A stretch of DNA of 18,169 nucleotides, taken from assembly GCA_025350945.1 (NCBI GenBank), contig JANXWW010000070.1, forward strand, positions 1-18,169. The letters run 5' to 3'. The DNA comes from Burkholderiales bacterium (lineage in GTDB: Bacteria; Pseudomonadota; Gammaproteobacteria; Burkholderiales; Usitatibacteraceae). The notes beneath the pieces are model-generated. The model had not been told where the DNA came from and did no database searches. It saw only the letters and a program-made list of their open reading frames with translations. Positions 1 through 7,300 of the stretch are shown here, piece by piece. Both the position numbers and the translations under genes were made by a program. Position 1 is the first letter of the stretch. Every line of letters starts with the position of its first letter.

Positions 1-492
1 CGCGGCGAGACGGTCGAGTTGTTTGGTGTGCCCGTGAGTTTTTTGACGTGGGATGGTTTGACGCATTTATTATTGCCCGCGTTTAATTTGGCGCTGTTCA
101 AATTGTCGTTGCTGATTCGCCTCACGCGCTCAGGTACGCGCGAAGCGCTGTTGCAGGATTACGTGAAATTCGCCCGCGCGAAGGGGCTCTCAAATGCGCG
201 TGTGATCGGCGTGCATGTGCTGAAAAACATCATGATTCCGATTGTGACGGTAATCGGTCTTGAGTTCGGTTCCGTGATCGCATTCGCGATTGTGACGGAG
301 ACAATTTTTGCGTGGCCGGGCACGGGCAAGCTCTTGATTGATTCGATTAATCAACTGGATCGGCCGGTGATCGTGGCGTATTTGCTGGTGATTGTGACCT
401 TGTTTATTTTGATTAATTTTTTGGTGGATGTGGTGTATTCAGTACTCGATCCTCGCGTTCGTCTAGGCGCGCAATCTGGCGGAGGGCATTGA
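1..492 (+). CDS. Peptide ABC transporter permease, DppB/OppB type (5' end cut by window)
   Basis: This is the inner-membrane permease of a dipeptide/oligopeptide-type (DppBC/OppBC family) ABC importer. The reading frame is open from base 1, so only the C-terminal 163 residues are visible. Several hydrophobic membrane segments can be seen. The cytoplasmic EAA-type coupling loop (YVKFARAKGLSNARVIGVHV) docks on the ATPases in this family. The stretch ETIFAWPGTGKLL and the terminal LDPRVR are typical of DppB-like proteins. It lies one base upstream of the permease C gene, whose ribosome site (GGAGGG, 481-486) is inside the end of this gene, so the two are almost certainly translated together. The true substrate (dipeptides, oligopeptides, nickel, glutathione) cannot be read from the permease. 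A substrate-binding protein gene is not in the window and may lie just upstream. Confidence 0.93.
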   Translation, partial: RGETVELFGVPVSFLTWDGLTHLLLPAFNLALFKLSLLIRLTRSGTREALLQDYVKFARAKGLSNARVIGVHVLKNIMIPIVTVIGLEFGSVIAFAIVTETIFAWPGTGKLLIDSINQLDRPVIVAYLLVIVTLFILINFLVDVVYSVLDPRVRLGAQSGGGH

Positions 493-493
493 G

Positions 494-1414
494 ATGAGTG
501 CTGCGCCGTTACCTATCCCTGCACCAGCAGAGACGCCACGCATTGAAACACCACTGCGACGCTTTTGGAGCGAGTTTGCAGAATCGAAATTAGCGTTGAT
601 TGGTTTGGCGTTGCTGATTTTAATTGTCTCGATTGCAATTTTCGCACCATTGATTTCGCCGCAGAACCCCTACGATCTCGGCCAGCTAGACATCATGGAT
701 TCGAAGCTCGCGCCCGGCGAGAAATCAGCGGCGGGTAACGCGCATTTACTCGGCACGGACGATCAAGGCCGTGACATGCTTTCGGCGATTTTTTATGGGT
801 TGCGAATATCGCTCGGCGTGGGCATCGCCAGCACCGTATTCGCGTTCGCGATTGGTTTATTTTTTGGCATGATCGCGGCGTATTTTGGTGGTTGGGTGGA
901 TACGCTAATTATGCGGATCGTCGATATTCAGTTGTCGTTTCCGGCGATTTTGATTGCGCTGATTTTGCTGGCGGTATTGGGGCAAGGTGTCGATAAAATT
1001 ATTGTGGCGCTGATCACGGTGCAGTGGGCGTATTACGCGCGCACAGTGCGTGCTTCTGCGTTGGTGGAAAAGCAGAAAGAATACATCGAGGCGGCGAAAG
1101 TTTTAGCGCTGTCAAAAACACGAATTTTATTTCGCCACATGCTGCCCAATTGCTTGCCGCCGTTAATCGTGGTCGCCACGGTGCAAGTCGCGCATGCGAT
1201 TGCGCTGGAATCCACGCTGTCGTTTTTGGGGCTCGGTTTACCCATTACCGAGCCCTCACTCGGCTTGCTGATTTCGAATGGTTTTACGTATTTGATGAGC
1301 GGCAAATACTGGATTTCGTTTTATCCGGGGCTGGCGTTATTGCTGACGATTATGTCGATTAATCTGGTGGCAGATCAGTTGCGCGATGTGTTGAATCCGA
1401 GGTTAAAAAAATGA
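494..1414 (+). CDS. Peptide ABC transporter permease, DppC/OppC type
   Basis: This is the second inner-membrane permease of the importer, 306 residues, the usual family length. It has a cytoplasmic N-terminus, a first membrane helix at about residues 33-55, and the family hallmark HLLGTDDQGRDMLSAIFYG. The remaining helices carry the coupling loop EYIEAAKVLALSKTRILFRH and the stretch ESTLSFLGLGLP. The C-terminus DQLRDVLNPRLKK is also typical of DppC. The ATG at 494 is preceded by a strong GGAGGG seven bases upstream. It pairs with the permease B gene before it and with the two ATPases after it. The following gap of 85 bases, unusually long for this cluster, holds a possible hairpin described separately. 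Confidence 0.95.
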   Translation: MSAAPLPIPAPAETPRIETPLRRFWSEFAESKLALIGLALLILIVSIAIFAPLISPQNPYDLGQLDIMDSKLAPGEKSAAGNAHLLGTDDQGRDMLSAIFYGLRISLGVGIASTVFAFAIGLFFGMIAAYFGGWVDTLIMRIVDIQLSFPAILIALILLAVLGQGVDKIIVALITVQWAYYARTVRASALVEKQKEYIEAAKVLALSKTRILFRHMLPNCLPPLIVVATVQVAHAIALESTLSFLGLGLPITEPSLGLLISNGFTYLMSGKYWISFYPGLALLLTIMSINLVADQLRDVLNPRLKK

Positions 1415-1426
1415 TTATCGCAAATC

Positions 1427-1493
1427 AAACCCCTAGCATTGGCGTGCATTTCGAGGCAAAAATGCCACAAACGGCAATCTGGATGCGGGGTTT
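1427..1493 (+). other. Long imperfect hairpin between the permease and ATPase genes
   Basis: The gap between the permease C and ATPase D genes can fold on itself in nested steps. AAACCCC (1427-1433) pairs with GGGGTTT (1487-1493), GCAT (1436-1439) with ATGC (1483-1486), and GCATTT (1446-1451) with AAATGC (1460-1465); internal loops separate the stems. There is no T-run suited to a terminator immediately after the apex stem. The outer stem ends at TTTTAATTC just before the next start codon. It may be an mRNA-stabilising or expression-balancing intercistronic structure, or a small palindromic repeat. The pairing is seen in the sequence; the role is inferred. Confidence 0.5.
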
Positions 1494-1499
1494 TAATTC

Positions 1500-2465
1500 A
1501 TGAGTGCCGTGTTGCAAGTCGAGAATCTGCGCACGCATTTCTTCACCAAAGCGGGCGTAGTCAAAGCGGTGGACGATGTGTCGTTCTCGGTTTCGCGCGG
1601 CAAAATTTTAGGCCTCGTCGGTGAATCCGGCTCCGGGAAATCGATGACCGGTTATTCAATCATGGGCTTAATCGATGCGCCGGGCAAGATTGTTGACGGC
1701 AAAATTTTGCTGAATGGCGAAAACATCATTGACCTAAAACCCCAGCAATGGCGCGGCTTGCGGGGCAATCGGGTGGCGATGATTTTTCAGGACCCGATGA
1801 TGACCTTGAATCCAGTATTGCGGATTGATACGCAAATGATCGAAGCGATTCAAGCACACGAAAAAATCAGCAAAGCCGATGCGCGTGAGCGTTGTCGCGC
1901 GGCGCTGGCGCGCGTCGGCATTGCCTCGCCCGATGAACGTTTGAATGCGTATCCGCATCAATTTTCTGGCGGCATGCGGCAGCGTGTGGCGATTGCGACG
2001 GCACTTTTAAATAAGCCGGATGTGATCATCGCGGACGAACCCACCACCGCACTCGATGTGACGATTCAAGGCCAAATATTATTCGAGATGCAAAAGCTGT
2101 GTCGCGAATCAGGTACGGCGCTGATCTGGATTACGCATGATCTTTCGGTGGTCGCAGGACTCGCCGATGATGTGGCGGTGATGTACGCGGGCAAGGTGGT
2201 GGAATACGGCAGCGTGACGAATGTGCTGGATGCGCCACTGCATCCGTACACACAAGGTTTGTTGGAGTCCGTGCCGAGTCGCAACATCAAAGGCCAGCCG
2301 CTAAAACAGATTCCCGGCATGACGCCATCGTTACTCAAGATTGGTGCAGGCTGTGCGTTTCGGGATCGTTGCAAATATCGCACGCCCGACTGTGAAGGCG
2401 CGCCGCAATTGAAGTTGCAATCTCAACACCGACAAGTGCGCTGTTTTCATCCGGTGGCGGCATGA
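1500..2465 (+). CDS. Peptide ABC transporter ATP-binding protein, DppD/OppD type
   Basis: This is the first of two cytoplasmic ATPases that power the importer, 321 residues. Visible motifs: Walker A GESGSGKS (41-48), Q-loop glutamine in IFQDP (Q97), ABC signature FSGGM (155-159), Walker B VIIADE (175-180, catalytic E180) and the switch histidine in ITHDL (H213). The C-terminal oligopeptide/dipeptide extension begins near HPYTQGLLESVPS. It contains the cysteine cluster seen in many DppD/OppD proteins (GCAF, DRC, DC and RCFHP). The start at 1500 follows the hairpin gap and lacks a clear purine-rich ribosome site. The stop overlaps the next ATG (ATGA), implying translational coupling with the partner ATPase. 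Confidence 0.95.
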   Translation: MSAVLQVENLRTHFFTKAGVVKAVDDVSFSVSRGKILGLVGESGSGKSMTGYSIMGLIDAPGKIVDGKILLNGENIIDLKPQQWRGLRGNRVAMIFQDPMMTLNPVLRIDTQMIEAIQAHEKISKADARERCRAALARVGIASPDERLNAYPHQFSGGMRQRVAIATALLNKPDVIIADEPTTALDVTIQGQILFEMQKLCRESGTALIWITHDLSVVAGLADDVAVMYAGKVVEYGSVTNVLDAPLHPYTQGLLESVPSRNIKGQPLKQIPGMTPSLLKIGAGCAFRDRCKYRTPDCEGAPQLKLQSQHRQVRCFHPVAA

Positions 2466-3469
2466 GCCATATTCTTGAGCTCAAAAATATTTCGAAGCGT
2501 TTTAGTAAAAAACTCGATCTCGCGGGCAAACTCGCCAGCAAACTTGGGTCAAGTGCGAAGGATGAAACCGTTCACGCGGTGGATGATGTCAGCCTCAATA
2601 TTGAACGCGGAGAAGTGGTCGGGTTAGTGGGCGAATCCGGCTGCGGCAAATCAACCTTGGGCCGCGTTGTCGTCGGCGTTCATCCACAAACCGAGGGTGA
2701 ACGTTGGTGGCATGGGCGCGATGTCGCCAAAATGTCTGCCGCTGAGAAACGCACCATGCAATTGCAGGTGCAAATGATTTTTCAGGACCCGTATGCGTCG
2801 CTCAATCCGCGTTATCGCGTGGAAGACATTATTGGCGAAGCGCCGGTGGTGCATGGGCTGGTTAATGGCAAAGATAAAGCCGATTACGTGGCGGGCCTGA
2901 TGCAAAAAGTGGGGTTGGATGCGGCGTTGTCGAAACGCTTTCCGCATCAATTCTCCGGCGGGCAGCGCGCGCGGATCGGCATCGCACGCGCATTGGCGGT
3001 GAAGCCGGAATTTTTAGTCTGCGATGAAGCGGTCGCCGCACTGGATGTATCGATTCAGGCGCAGGTGTTGAATTTATTTATTGAATTGCGCAAGGAATTT
3101 AATCTCACCTACCTTTTTATCAGCCACGATCTAGGCGTGGTGAAACATTTGAGCGACCGCGTGGTCATTATGTATCTGGGCCGCGTGGTGGAGATTGGTG
3201 CGACCGATGCGTTGTTCGCTAATGCAAGCGCTGGTGCCAATCACCCTTACACCCAAGCGCTGCTCGCCGAGGTGCCACGGCTGGACGTCAGAAAAAAAGA
3301 TTTCGTGGCGATCACCGGTGAGATACCATCACCATTGAACCCGCCAAGTGGATGCCATTTTCATCCGCGCTGCCCACATGCGATGGCGAGGTGCAAAATT
3401 GAGCAACCTGCGTTGCGCGAAATTGCACCGCTGCGTTTTTCAGCTTGTCATTTGAATGATATGAGATAG
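2462..3469 (+). CDS. Peptide ABC transporter ATP-binding protein, DppF/OppF type
   Basis: This is the second cytoplasmic ATPase of the importer, 335 residues. Motifs: Walker A GESGCGKS (57-64), Q-loop Q108 in IFQDPYASLNPR, signature FSGGQ (164-168), Walker B FLVCDE (184-189, E189) and H222 in ISHDL. The Walker B/D-loop segment reads CDEAVAALDVS, where many DppF proteins have CDEPVSALDVS. This is a mild substitution that should not abolish activity. The C-terminal extension holds a cysteine/histidine segment (GCHFHPRCPHAMARC), typical of the family. A charged insertion near residues 16-35 sits between the first strand and the usual TVHAVDDVSL segment. The start overlaps the previous stop by four bases. 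The N-formylglutamate amidohydrolase-like gene follows after 29 bases. Confidence 0.95.
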   Translation: MSHILELKNISKRFSKKLDLAGKLASKLGSSAKDETVHAVDDVSLNIERGEVVGLVGESGCGKSTLGRVVVGVHPQTEGERWWHGRDVAKMSAAEKRTMQLQVQMIFQDPYASLNPRYRVEDIIGEAPVVHGLVNGKDKADYVAGLMQKVGLDAALSKRFPHQFSGGQRARIGIARALAVKPEFLVCDEAVAALDVSIQAQVLNLFIELRKEFNLTYLFISHDLGVVKHLSDRVVIMYLGRVVEIGATDALFANASAGANHPYTQALLAEVPRLDVRKKDFVAITGEIPSPLNPPSGCHFHPRCPHAMARCKIEQPALREIAPLRFSACHLNDMR

Positions 3470-3498
3470 ATTCACCACTTTAAGCAAAGCGATTCACC

Positions 3499-4506
3499 AT
3501 GTCCCAAAGTATTTTTAATCCAGTCGTCATTTCCCCGCCCAGCACTGACCACGACCATGAAGTACCGGTTGTTTTTGATTCACCGCACAGTGGTGTTTTT
3601 TATCCGGAAGATTTTGGTCACACCGTCCCGCTGTCAGTGTTGCGTATGGCCGAAGACACGCATGTTGAAAAACTGTATGGCGAATCGCCTGCGCTTGGCG
3701 CGACTCTGATTGCAGCCAGTTTCCCGCGCAGCTATATTGATTGCAATCGTTCGTTGCTGGATATCGATCAGGCGCTGCTGAACAGCCATTGGCCGGGCCC
3801 GATTAACATCAGCAAGAAAACGGAGAAAGGTATCGGGCTAGTGTGGCGGAAGCTCGATACGGGTGAAGATATTTACAGCCGTCAGCTAAGTGTCGCTGAG
3901 GTGCAGAAGCGAATTTCAACTTGTTATGCGCCCTATCACAAGGCCGTGCGCGACGCGATCAATGCGACGCATAAACACTACGGCGCGGTGTGGCATATCA
4001 ATTGCCATTCGATGCCGGCGGTGTCGGGTCTGGTCGCGGAAGAAGGTCCGGGCAAACCGCGCGCGGATTTTGTGCTGGGTGATCGTGACGGCACGACTTG
4101 CGCGCCGGCGTTTACGTCGTTTATCGCGCTGACGTTAAGTGGCTTTGGCTATAACGTGAAAGTGAATGATCCCTATAAAGGCGTGGAATTAGTGCGCGCG
4201 TATTCGGATCCGGCAACGCACAAACATTCGCTGCAAATTGAAGTGAATCGGAAGCTCTATATGAATGAAGCGACACGTGAGCCGAATGCTAATTTTGCGG
4301 CCTTGCAAAAAAACATCACCCGCTTAATCGCTGCCATCGCCAAATACGCAAAACATAATATGCCCGCCCATCAGGATCACCATGATTGCGGGCATGACCA
4401 TAGTCACGATCACAAGCATAGCCATAGTCGTCACAACCATAACCACGACAGCGACAGCGACGATCACACCAGCCCGCGTGGTGAACATCATGACCACAAA
4501 CACTAA
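3499..4506 (+). CDS. N-formylglutamate amidohydrolase-family protein with a histidine-rich tail
   Basis: This 335-residue protein belongs to the N-formylglutamate amidohydrolase family (HutG-like; these enzymes release formate and glutamate from N-formyl-glutamate). Family stretches are VVFDSPHSG (25-32), SFPRSYIDCNRSLLD (74-88), WHINCHSMP (165-173) and LQIEVNRKLYM (245-255); the His and Asp/Glu residues there are candidate metal ligands. From about residue 291 the protein ends in a 45-residue tail with 17 histidines and many Asp residues, reminiscent of metal-storage or metallochaperone tails and not part of the core enzyme. No other hut genes are present, so a role in histidine breakdown is not supported. 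Position between a peptide importer and a second deacylase suggests removal of N-acyl groups from imported compounds. A direct repeat GATTCACCA (3469-3477, 3491-3499) flanks the gap before the ATG. The exact substrate is unknown. Confidence 0.85.
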   Translation: MSQSIFNPVVISPPSTDHDHEVPVVFDSPHSGVFYPEDFGHTVPLSVLRMAEDTHVEKLYGESPALGATLIAASFPRSYIDCNRSLLDIDQALLNSHWPGPINISKKTEKGIGLVWRKLDTGEDIYSRQLSVAEVQKRISTCYAPYHKAVRDAINATHKHYGAVWHINCHSMPAVSGLVAEEGPGKPRADFVLGDRDGTTCAPAFTSFIALTLSGFGYNVKVNDPYKGVELVRAYSDPATHKHSLQIEVNRKLYMNEATREPNANFAALQKNITRLIAAIAKYAKHNMPAHQDHHDCGHDHSHDHKHSHSRHNHNHDSDSDDHTSPRGEHHDHKH

Positions 4507-5455
4507 ATTTATGCCCGACGTTGAGCTGATCGCACCCGATATTTCGGCCTATCAATCTGGCACTAGCGGCGTCGAATACATCAGCACGTTTGATTCCGGC
4601 AAGCCCGGCCCGCATGTGATGATTAACGCGATCACGCACGGCAATGAGATTTGCGGTGCGATCACGGTGGATCGCTTGTTCAAAATGAACATGCGGCCGA
4701 CCCGCGGCAAATTGTCACTTTCGTTCGCCAACGTTGCCGCGTTTTTGCGTTTTGATCCGGCCACACCGCATACCTCGCGCTTTGTTGACGAAGATTTCAA
4801 TCGCGTCTGGCATCCCGCGACGCTAGATGGGCCACGCCATTCCGTTGAGCTCACCCGCGCCCGCGCAATGCGGTCGGTGATTGATGATGTCGATAGGTTG
4901 TTTGATATTCACTCCATGCACGATCCGCACGGGCCGGTGATGATTTCAGGCCCTCTCGATAAAGGCATTGCACTGTCAAAACAGGTCGGGCTGCCGCAGC
5001 ATATTGTGTCGGATCGCGGCCACGCCAATGGCACACGGATGCGCGATTACGGCGGGTTTGGCGATGCCGCTTCGCCCAAAAACGCGCTGCTGGTGGAATG
5101 CGGGCAGCATTGGGAACATGCAGCAGCGCATATTTCGTGGCAGAGCACATGGCGCTTTTTACGGGTGTGCGATGTGGTGGATCGTGATCTGGCGGCCTCT
5201 CTTATCGATAAAGCCGTGCTGCCCGAGCCGCACGTGGTGCGCGTGACCGAGGCGGTGGTGGCCCACCATCAGGATTTTGTATTTGCGGATGGCCTGCATG
5301 GCTTGTCGATCATCCCCAAGCAAGGCGATTTGATTGGACATGACGGCGGAACACCCGTGGTCGCGCCTTATGACAACTGCGTGCTGATTATGCCGACGAT
5401 GGTACACGTGAAGCCGGGGCTGACGGTAGTGCGGCTGGGCCGGATGGACGCGTAA
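4490..5455 (+). CDS. Succinylglutamate desuccinylase/aspartoacylase-family zinc hydrolase
   Basis: This 321-residue protein of the AstE/AspA (M14-like) family hydrolyses N-acyl amino acids to the free amino acid and a carboxylate. Zinc ligands are visible: H50 and E53 in NAITHGNE, and H141 in LFDIHSMHD. DEDFNRVW (100-107) matches the substrate-binding DxNR-type motif, and E203 in LLVECGQHWE fits the catalytic Glu. A C-terminal beta-rich domain follows, as in aspartoacylase. The frame is open upstream to 4382, but that part is Thr/Ile-rich and merely the other reading of the CAY-rich His tail. I therefore choose ATG 4490, which overlaps the previous gene by 17 bases; ATG 4511 is a close alternative. 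Neither has a good ribosome site, suggesting coupled translation. Whether it acts on succinyl-, acetyl- or other acyl amino acids cannot be told; the arginine succinyltransferase pathway genes are absent. Confidence 0.87.
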   Translation: MTTNTKFMPDVELIAPDISAYQSGTSGVEYISTFDSGKPGPHVMINAITHGNEICGAITVDRLFKMNMRPTRGKLSLSFANVAAFLRFDPATPHTSRFVDEDFNRVWHPATLDGPRHSVELTRARAMRSVIDDVDRLFDIHSMHDPHGPVMISGPLDKGIALSKQVGLPQHIVSDRGHANGTRMRDYGGFGDAASPKNALLVECGQHWEHAAAHISWQSTWRFLRVCDVVDRDLAASLIDKAVLPEPHVVRVTEAVVAHHQDFVFADGLHGLSIIPKQGDLIGHDGGTPVVAPYDNCVLIMPTMVHVKPGLTVVRLGRMDA

Positions 5456-5456
5456 C

Positions 5457-5993
5457 TTGAACGCAGTCGTCATCCGTCGTTTACGTGCAGAATCGCCCAC
5501 TGATGTTGCGCAATATTGGCAGGTGCGAAATCAGGGATTGAAAGAATTCCCCGATGCATTCACGACCAGCTACGAGGAAGGTGTTGCCATCGCACCGGAA
5601 AAATTGGCGAAGCGATTTGGCGGGGAAAATTCCGATGACTTCGTTGTTGGTGCGTTTTCTACAGACGACAAGCTCTTGGGCTGTACAGGTTTTGAGCGCG
5701 AGACGCGCACCAAGCAGCGCCACAAAGGAAAAGTGATTGGGATGTATGTGATCCCTGATGCCCGCGGCGCAGGCCTTGGCAGAAAAATATTGGCTGCTCT
5801 GCTTCTCGAAACAAAACAACTCGAAGGACTTGAACAAATTATTCTGACTGTTACGCACACCAATGACGGTGCACGCTCCCTGTATATCAGTGCGGGCTTT
5901 GTCAGCTTTGGCGTCGAGCAGAATGCAATCAAAGTAGGACAAAATTACCACGATAAAGAATTCATGGCACTTAGCCTGACTAACGCAACCTAG
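5457..5993 (+). CDS. GNAT-family N-acetyltransferase
   Basis: This is a 178-residue single-domain acetyl-CoA-dependent acetyltransferase of the GNAT superfamily. Motif A is visible as VIGMYVIPDARGAGLGRKIL (93-112), with the R-G-x-G-x-G-type pyrophosphate loop at 103-108. The later segment TNDGARSLYISAGF (135-148) is the usual motif B with the Asn and Tyr positions. The start is a TTG one base after the previous stop; GGATGGA (5442-5448), eight bases upstream, is a reasonable ribosome site and no ATG lies nearby. It closes the transporter/deacylase cluster and is followed by mtgA after nine bases. GNAT substrates vary widely (amino acids, peptides, antibiotics, protein N-termini), so the acceptor is unknown. 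It may recapture or detoxify an amine released by the two hydrolases. Confidence 0.85.
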   Translation: MNAVVIRRLRAESPTDVAQYWQVRNQGLKEFPDAFTTSYEEGVAIAPEKLAKRFGGENSDDFVVGAFSTDDKLLGCTGFERETRTKQRHKGKVIGMYVIPDARGAGLGRKILAALLLETKQLEGLEQIILTVTHTNDGARSLYISAGFVSFGVEQNAIKVGQNYHDKEFMALSLTNAT

Positions 5994-6002
5994 CCATTTT
6001 TC

Positions 6003-6698
6003 ATGAACAAACTTCTTCGCTATTGCGCCTTGGCGTTGACGCTCATCGTCATGCTGTTTATCGCCTACCAATCCTATATCGCGATCAAACTTTGGTGGTG
6101 GATCGATCACAATCCCACCAGCACTGCGTTTATGCGCGCTCGACTGGATGCGATGCAGGAAAAGGATCCAGCGGCCAAACTTCAATATGCATGGGTATCC
6201 TACGACAAAATTTCCGGCAATTTGAAGCGGGCGCTGATCGTGGCTGAAGATGCAAAATTTGCCGACCACGAAGGCTTCGATTGGGAAGGCATTCAAAAGG
6301 CAATAGAAAAAAATCAGAAAAAAGGCAAAGTTGTTGCGGGTGGCTCCACCATTTCCCAGCAACTCGCCAAAAACCTTTTCCTGTCCGGCGAGCGCAGCGC
6401 GATTCGCAAAGCAGAGGAGGCACTCATCACGGTCATGATGGAAGCGATTCTCGATAAAGAGCGGATTTTCGAGATTTATCTGAATGTGATTGAGTGGGGC
6501 GACGGTGTGTTTGGCGCAGAAGCGGCGGCCCAACATTACTTTAACGTTTCCGCATCACGCTTGAGTCGCGAGCAATCGGCCAAGCTCGCGGCCATCGTGC
6601 CGCGCCCCAAGTTTTACGACAAAAATCGCAACGCGCGCTGGCTGCTGCGGAAAACTGAAATCATTTTGCAGCGCATGCCGCAGGCGGATTTACCGTAG
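6003..6698 (+). CDS. mtgA: Monofunctional biosynthetic peptidoglycan transglycosylase
   Basis: MtgA polymerises lipid II into glycan strands at the outer face of the inner membrane. The 231-residue length is typical. An N-terminal membrane anchor (about residues 7-30) precedes a GT51 domain: AEDAKFADHEGFD with catalytic E82, GGSTISQQLAKNLFL (113-127), RKAEEALITVMMEAILDKERI, and EIYLNVIEWGDGVFGAEAAAQHYF. No transpeptidase domain follows, which separates it from bifunctional PBPs. In many proteobacteria mtgA lies beside aroE; here aroE is more than 4 kb away. No clear ribosome site precedes the ATG. The gene may be read from the same transcript as the GNAT gene nine bases upstream. Confidence 0.95.
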   Translation: MNKLLRYCALALTLIVMLFIAYQSYIAIKLWWWIDHNPTSTAFMRARLDAMQEKDPAAKLQYAWVSYDKISGNLKRALIVAEDAKFADHEGFDWEGIQKAIEKNQKKGKVVAGGSTISQQLAKNLFLSGERSAIRKAEEALITVMMEAILDKERIFEIYLNVIEWGDGVFGAEAAAQHYFNVSASRLSREQSAKLAAIVPRPKFYDKNRNARWLLRKTEIILQRMPQADLP

Positions 6699-6730
6699 GA
6701 TGTCGGCACATTCATCCTTCGCGAATAATT

Positions 6731-7081
6731 ATGTCTTGGATTTTTTTTGGCCCGGCTGTGTTGATTGCGTACTGGCCCTATGCGGGGATCGCGATTGCGA
6801 CCATTTTAATCGTGACGCAGATAATTCTGACTGTGCGAAAAAGTGGCGCATTCGATAAAAGCTTTTTTCGCAAAGCGCCTGTCTTCGCCGGGTTGCTGTG
6901 GCTGATCTTTGGCTTTTATGAAATGCAAATGCGGGCTGCCATGACAAGCGTTAGCAAACCAAATGAGGTCATGAGCTTTTTTCGACTCGACCTGATTATT
7001 CTGGTGCCGATTCTTTACCTGATGACGGCGGCGGCGGTTTATTCGGTGGCGCGACAAGTCCAACGCAACGGCAAACGCTAG
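6731..7081 (+). CDS. Small hypothetical inner-membrane protein
   Basis: I do not recognise a family for this 116-residue protein. It has a hydrophobic stretch at about residues 4-35 (one long or two short helices), another at about 53-63 and a third at about 87-108. The loops are positively charged (RKSGAFDKSFFRKAP) and the C-terminus is basic (RQVQRNGKR). The short segment EMQMRAAMTSV sits between helices two and three. It is 32 bases after mtgA on the same strand, so it could be co-transcribed, but nothing links it functionally to cell-wall synthesis. Base composition and frame use look like its neighbours, and the track of hydrophobic segments supports real coding. Confidence 0.7.
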   Translation: MSWIFFGPAVLIAYWPYAGIAIATILIVTQIILTVRKSGAFDKSFFRKAPVFAGLLWLIFGFYEMQMRAAMTSVSKPNEVMSFFRLDLIILVPILYLMTAAAVYSVARQVQRNGKR

Positions 7082-7300
7082 GCGCTGCGAATATTCGATT
7101 TAGCGGGATGGGCGATCCCGGCGCGGCGGTCGTGCGTCGCGTGGGCGACCTGATGAGCGGCGCTGTGGGTGAATACTGTGCTGCTTACTAGCAAGAGATT
7201 TTATATTCATATCATTGGCTCCGAAAACAACCCGACCCGGCAGACACTAGCACTGCGTCCGCACGGATCGGAATCGGTTTTACAACTAACGCTTGACAGC
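7082..7300. other. Intergenic region between convergent genes, nothing firm
   Basis: This 219-base gap lies between the + strand membrane protein and the - strand H1-like gene. The first 110 bases are GC-rich and contain the hairpin GGGAT-GGGCG-ATCCC (about 7105-7119). A short open frame runs from ATG 7108 to TAG 7191 (27 codons). It reads plausibly but has no ribosome site and no recognised family. I see no intrinsic terminator with a T-run for either gene and no RNA gene that I recognise. Confidence 0.4.

Noticed and set aside
5481..6536. 351-codon open frame on the - strand under the GNAT gene and mtgA
   Set aside because: It is the antisense shadow of two well-supported genes, shows no family motif, no signal or ribosome site, and has an odd Cys/Phe/His-rich composition.
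6697..6718. Hairpin AGGATG/CATCCT after mtgA
   Set aside because: Only six base pairs and no T-run; not convincing as a terminator.
7108..7191. 27-codon GC-rich open frame after the small membrane protein
   Set aside because: It is too short, has no ribosome site and no homologue that I recognise; the GGGAT/ATCCC hairpin overlaps its start. Kept only as part of the gap description.
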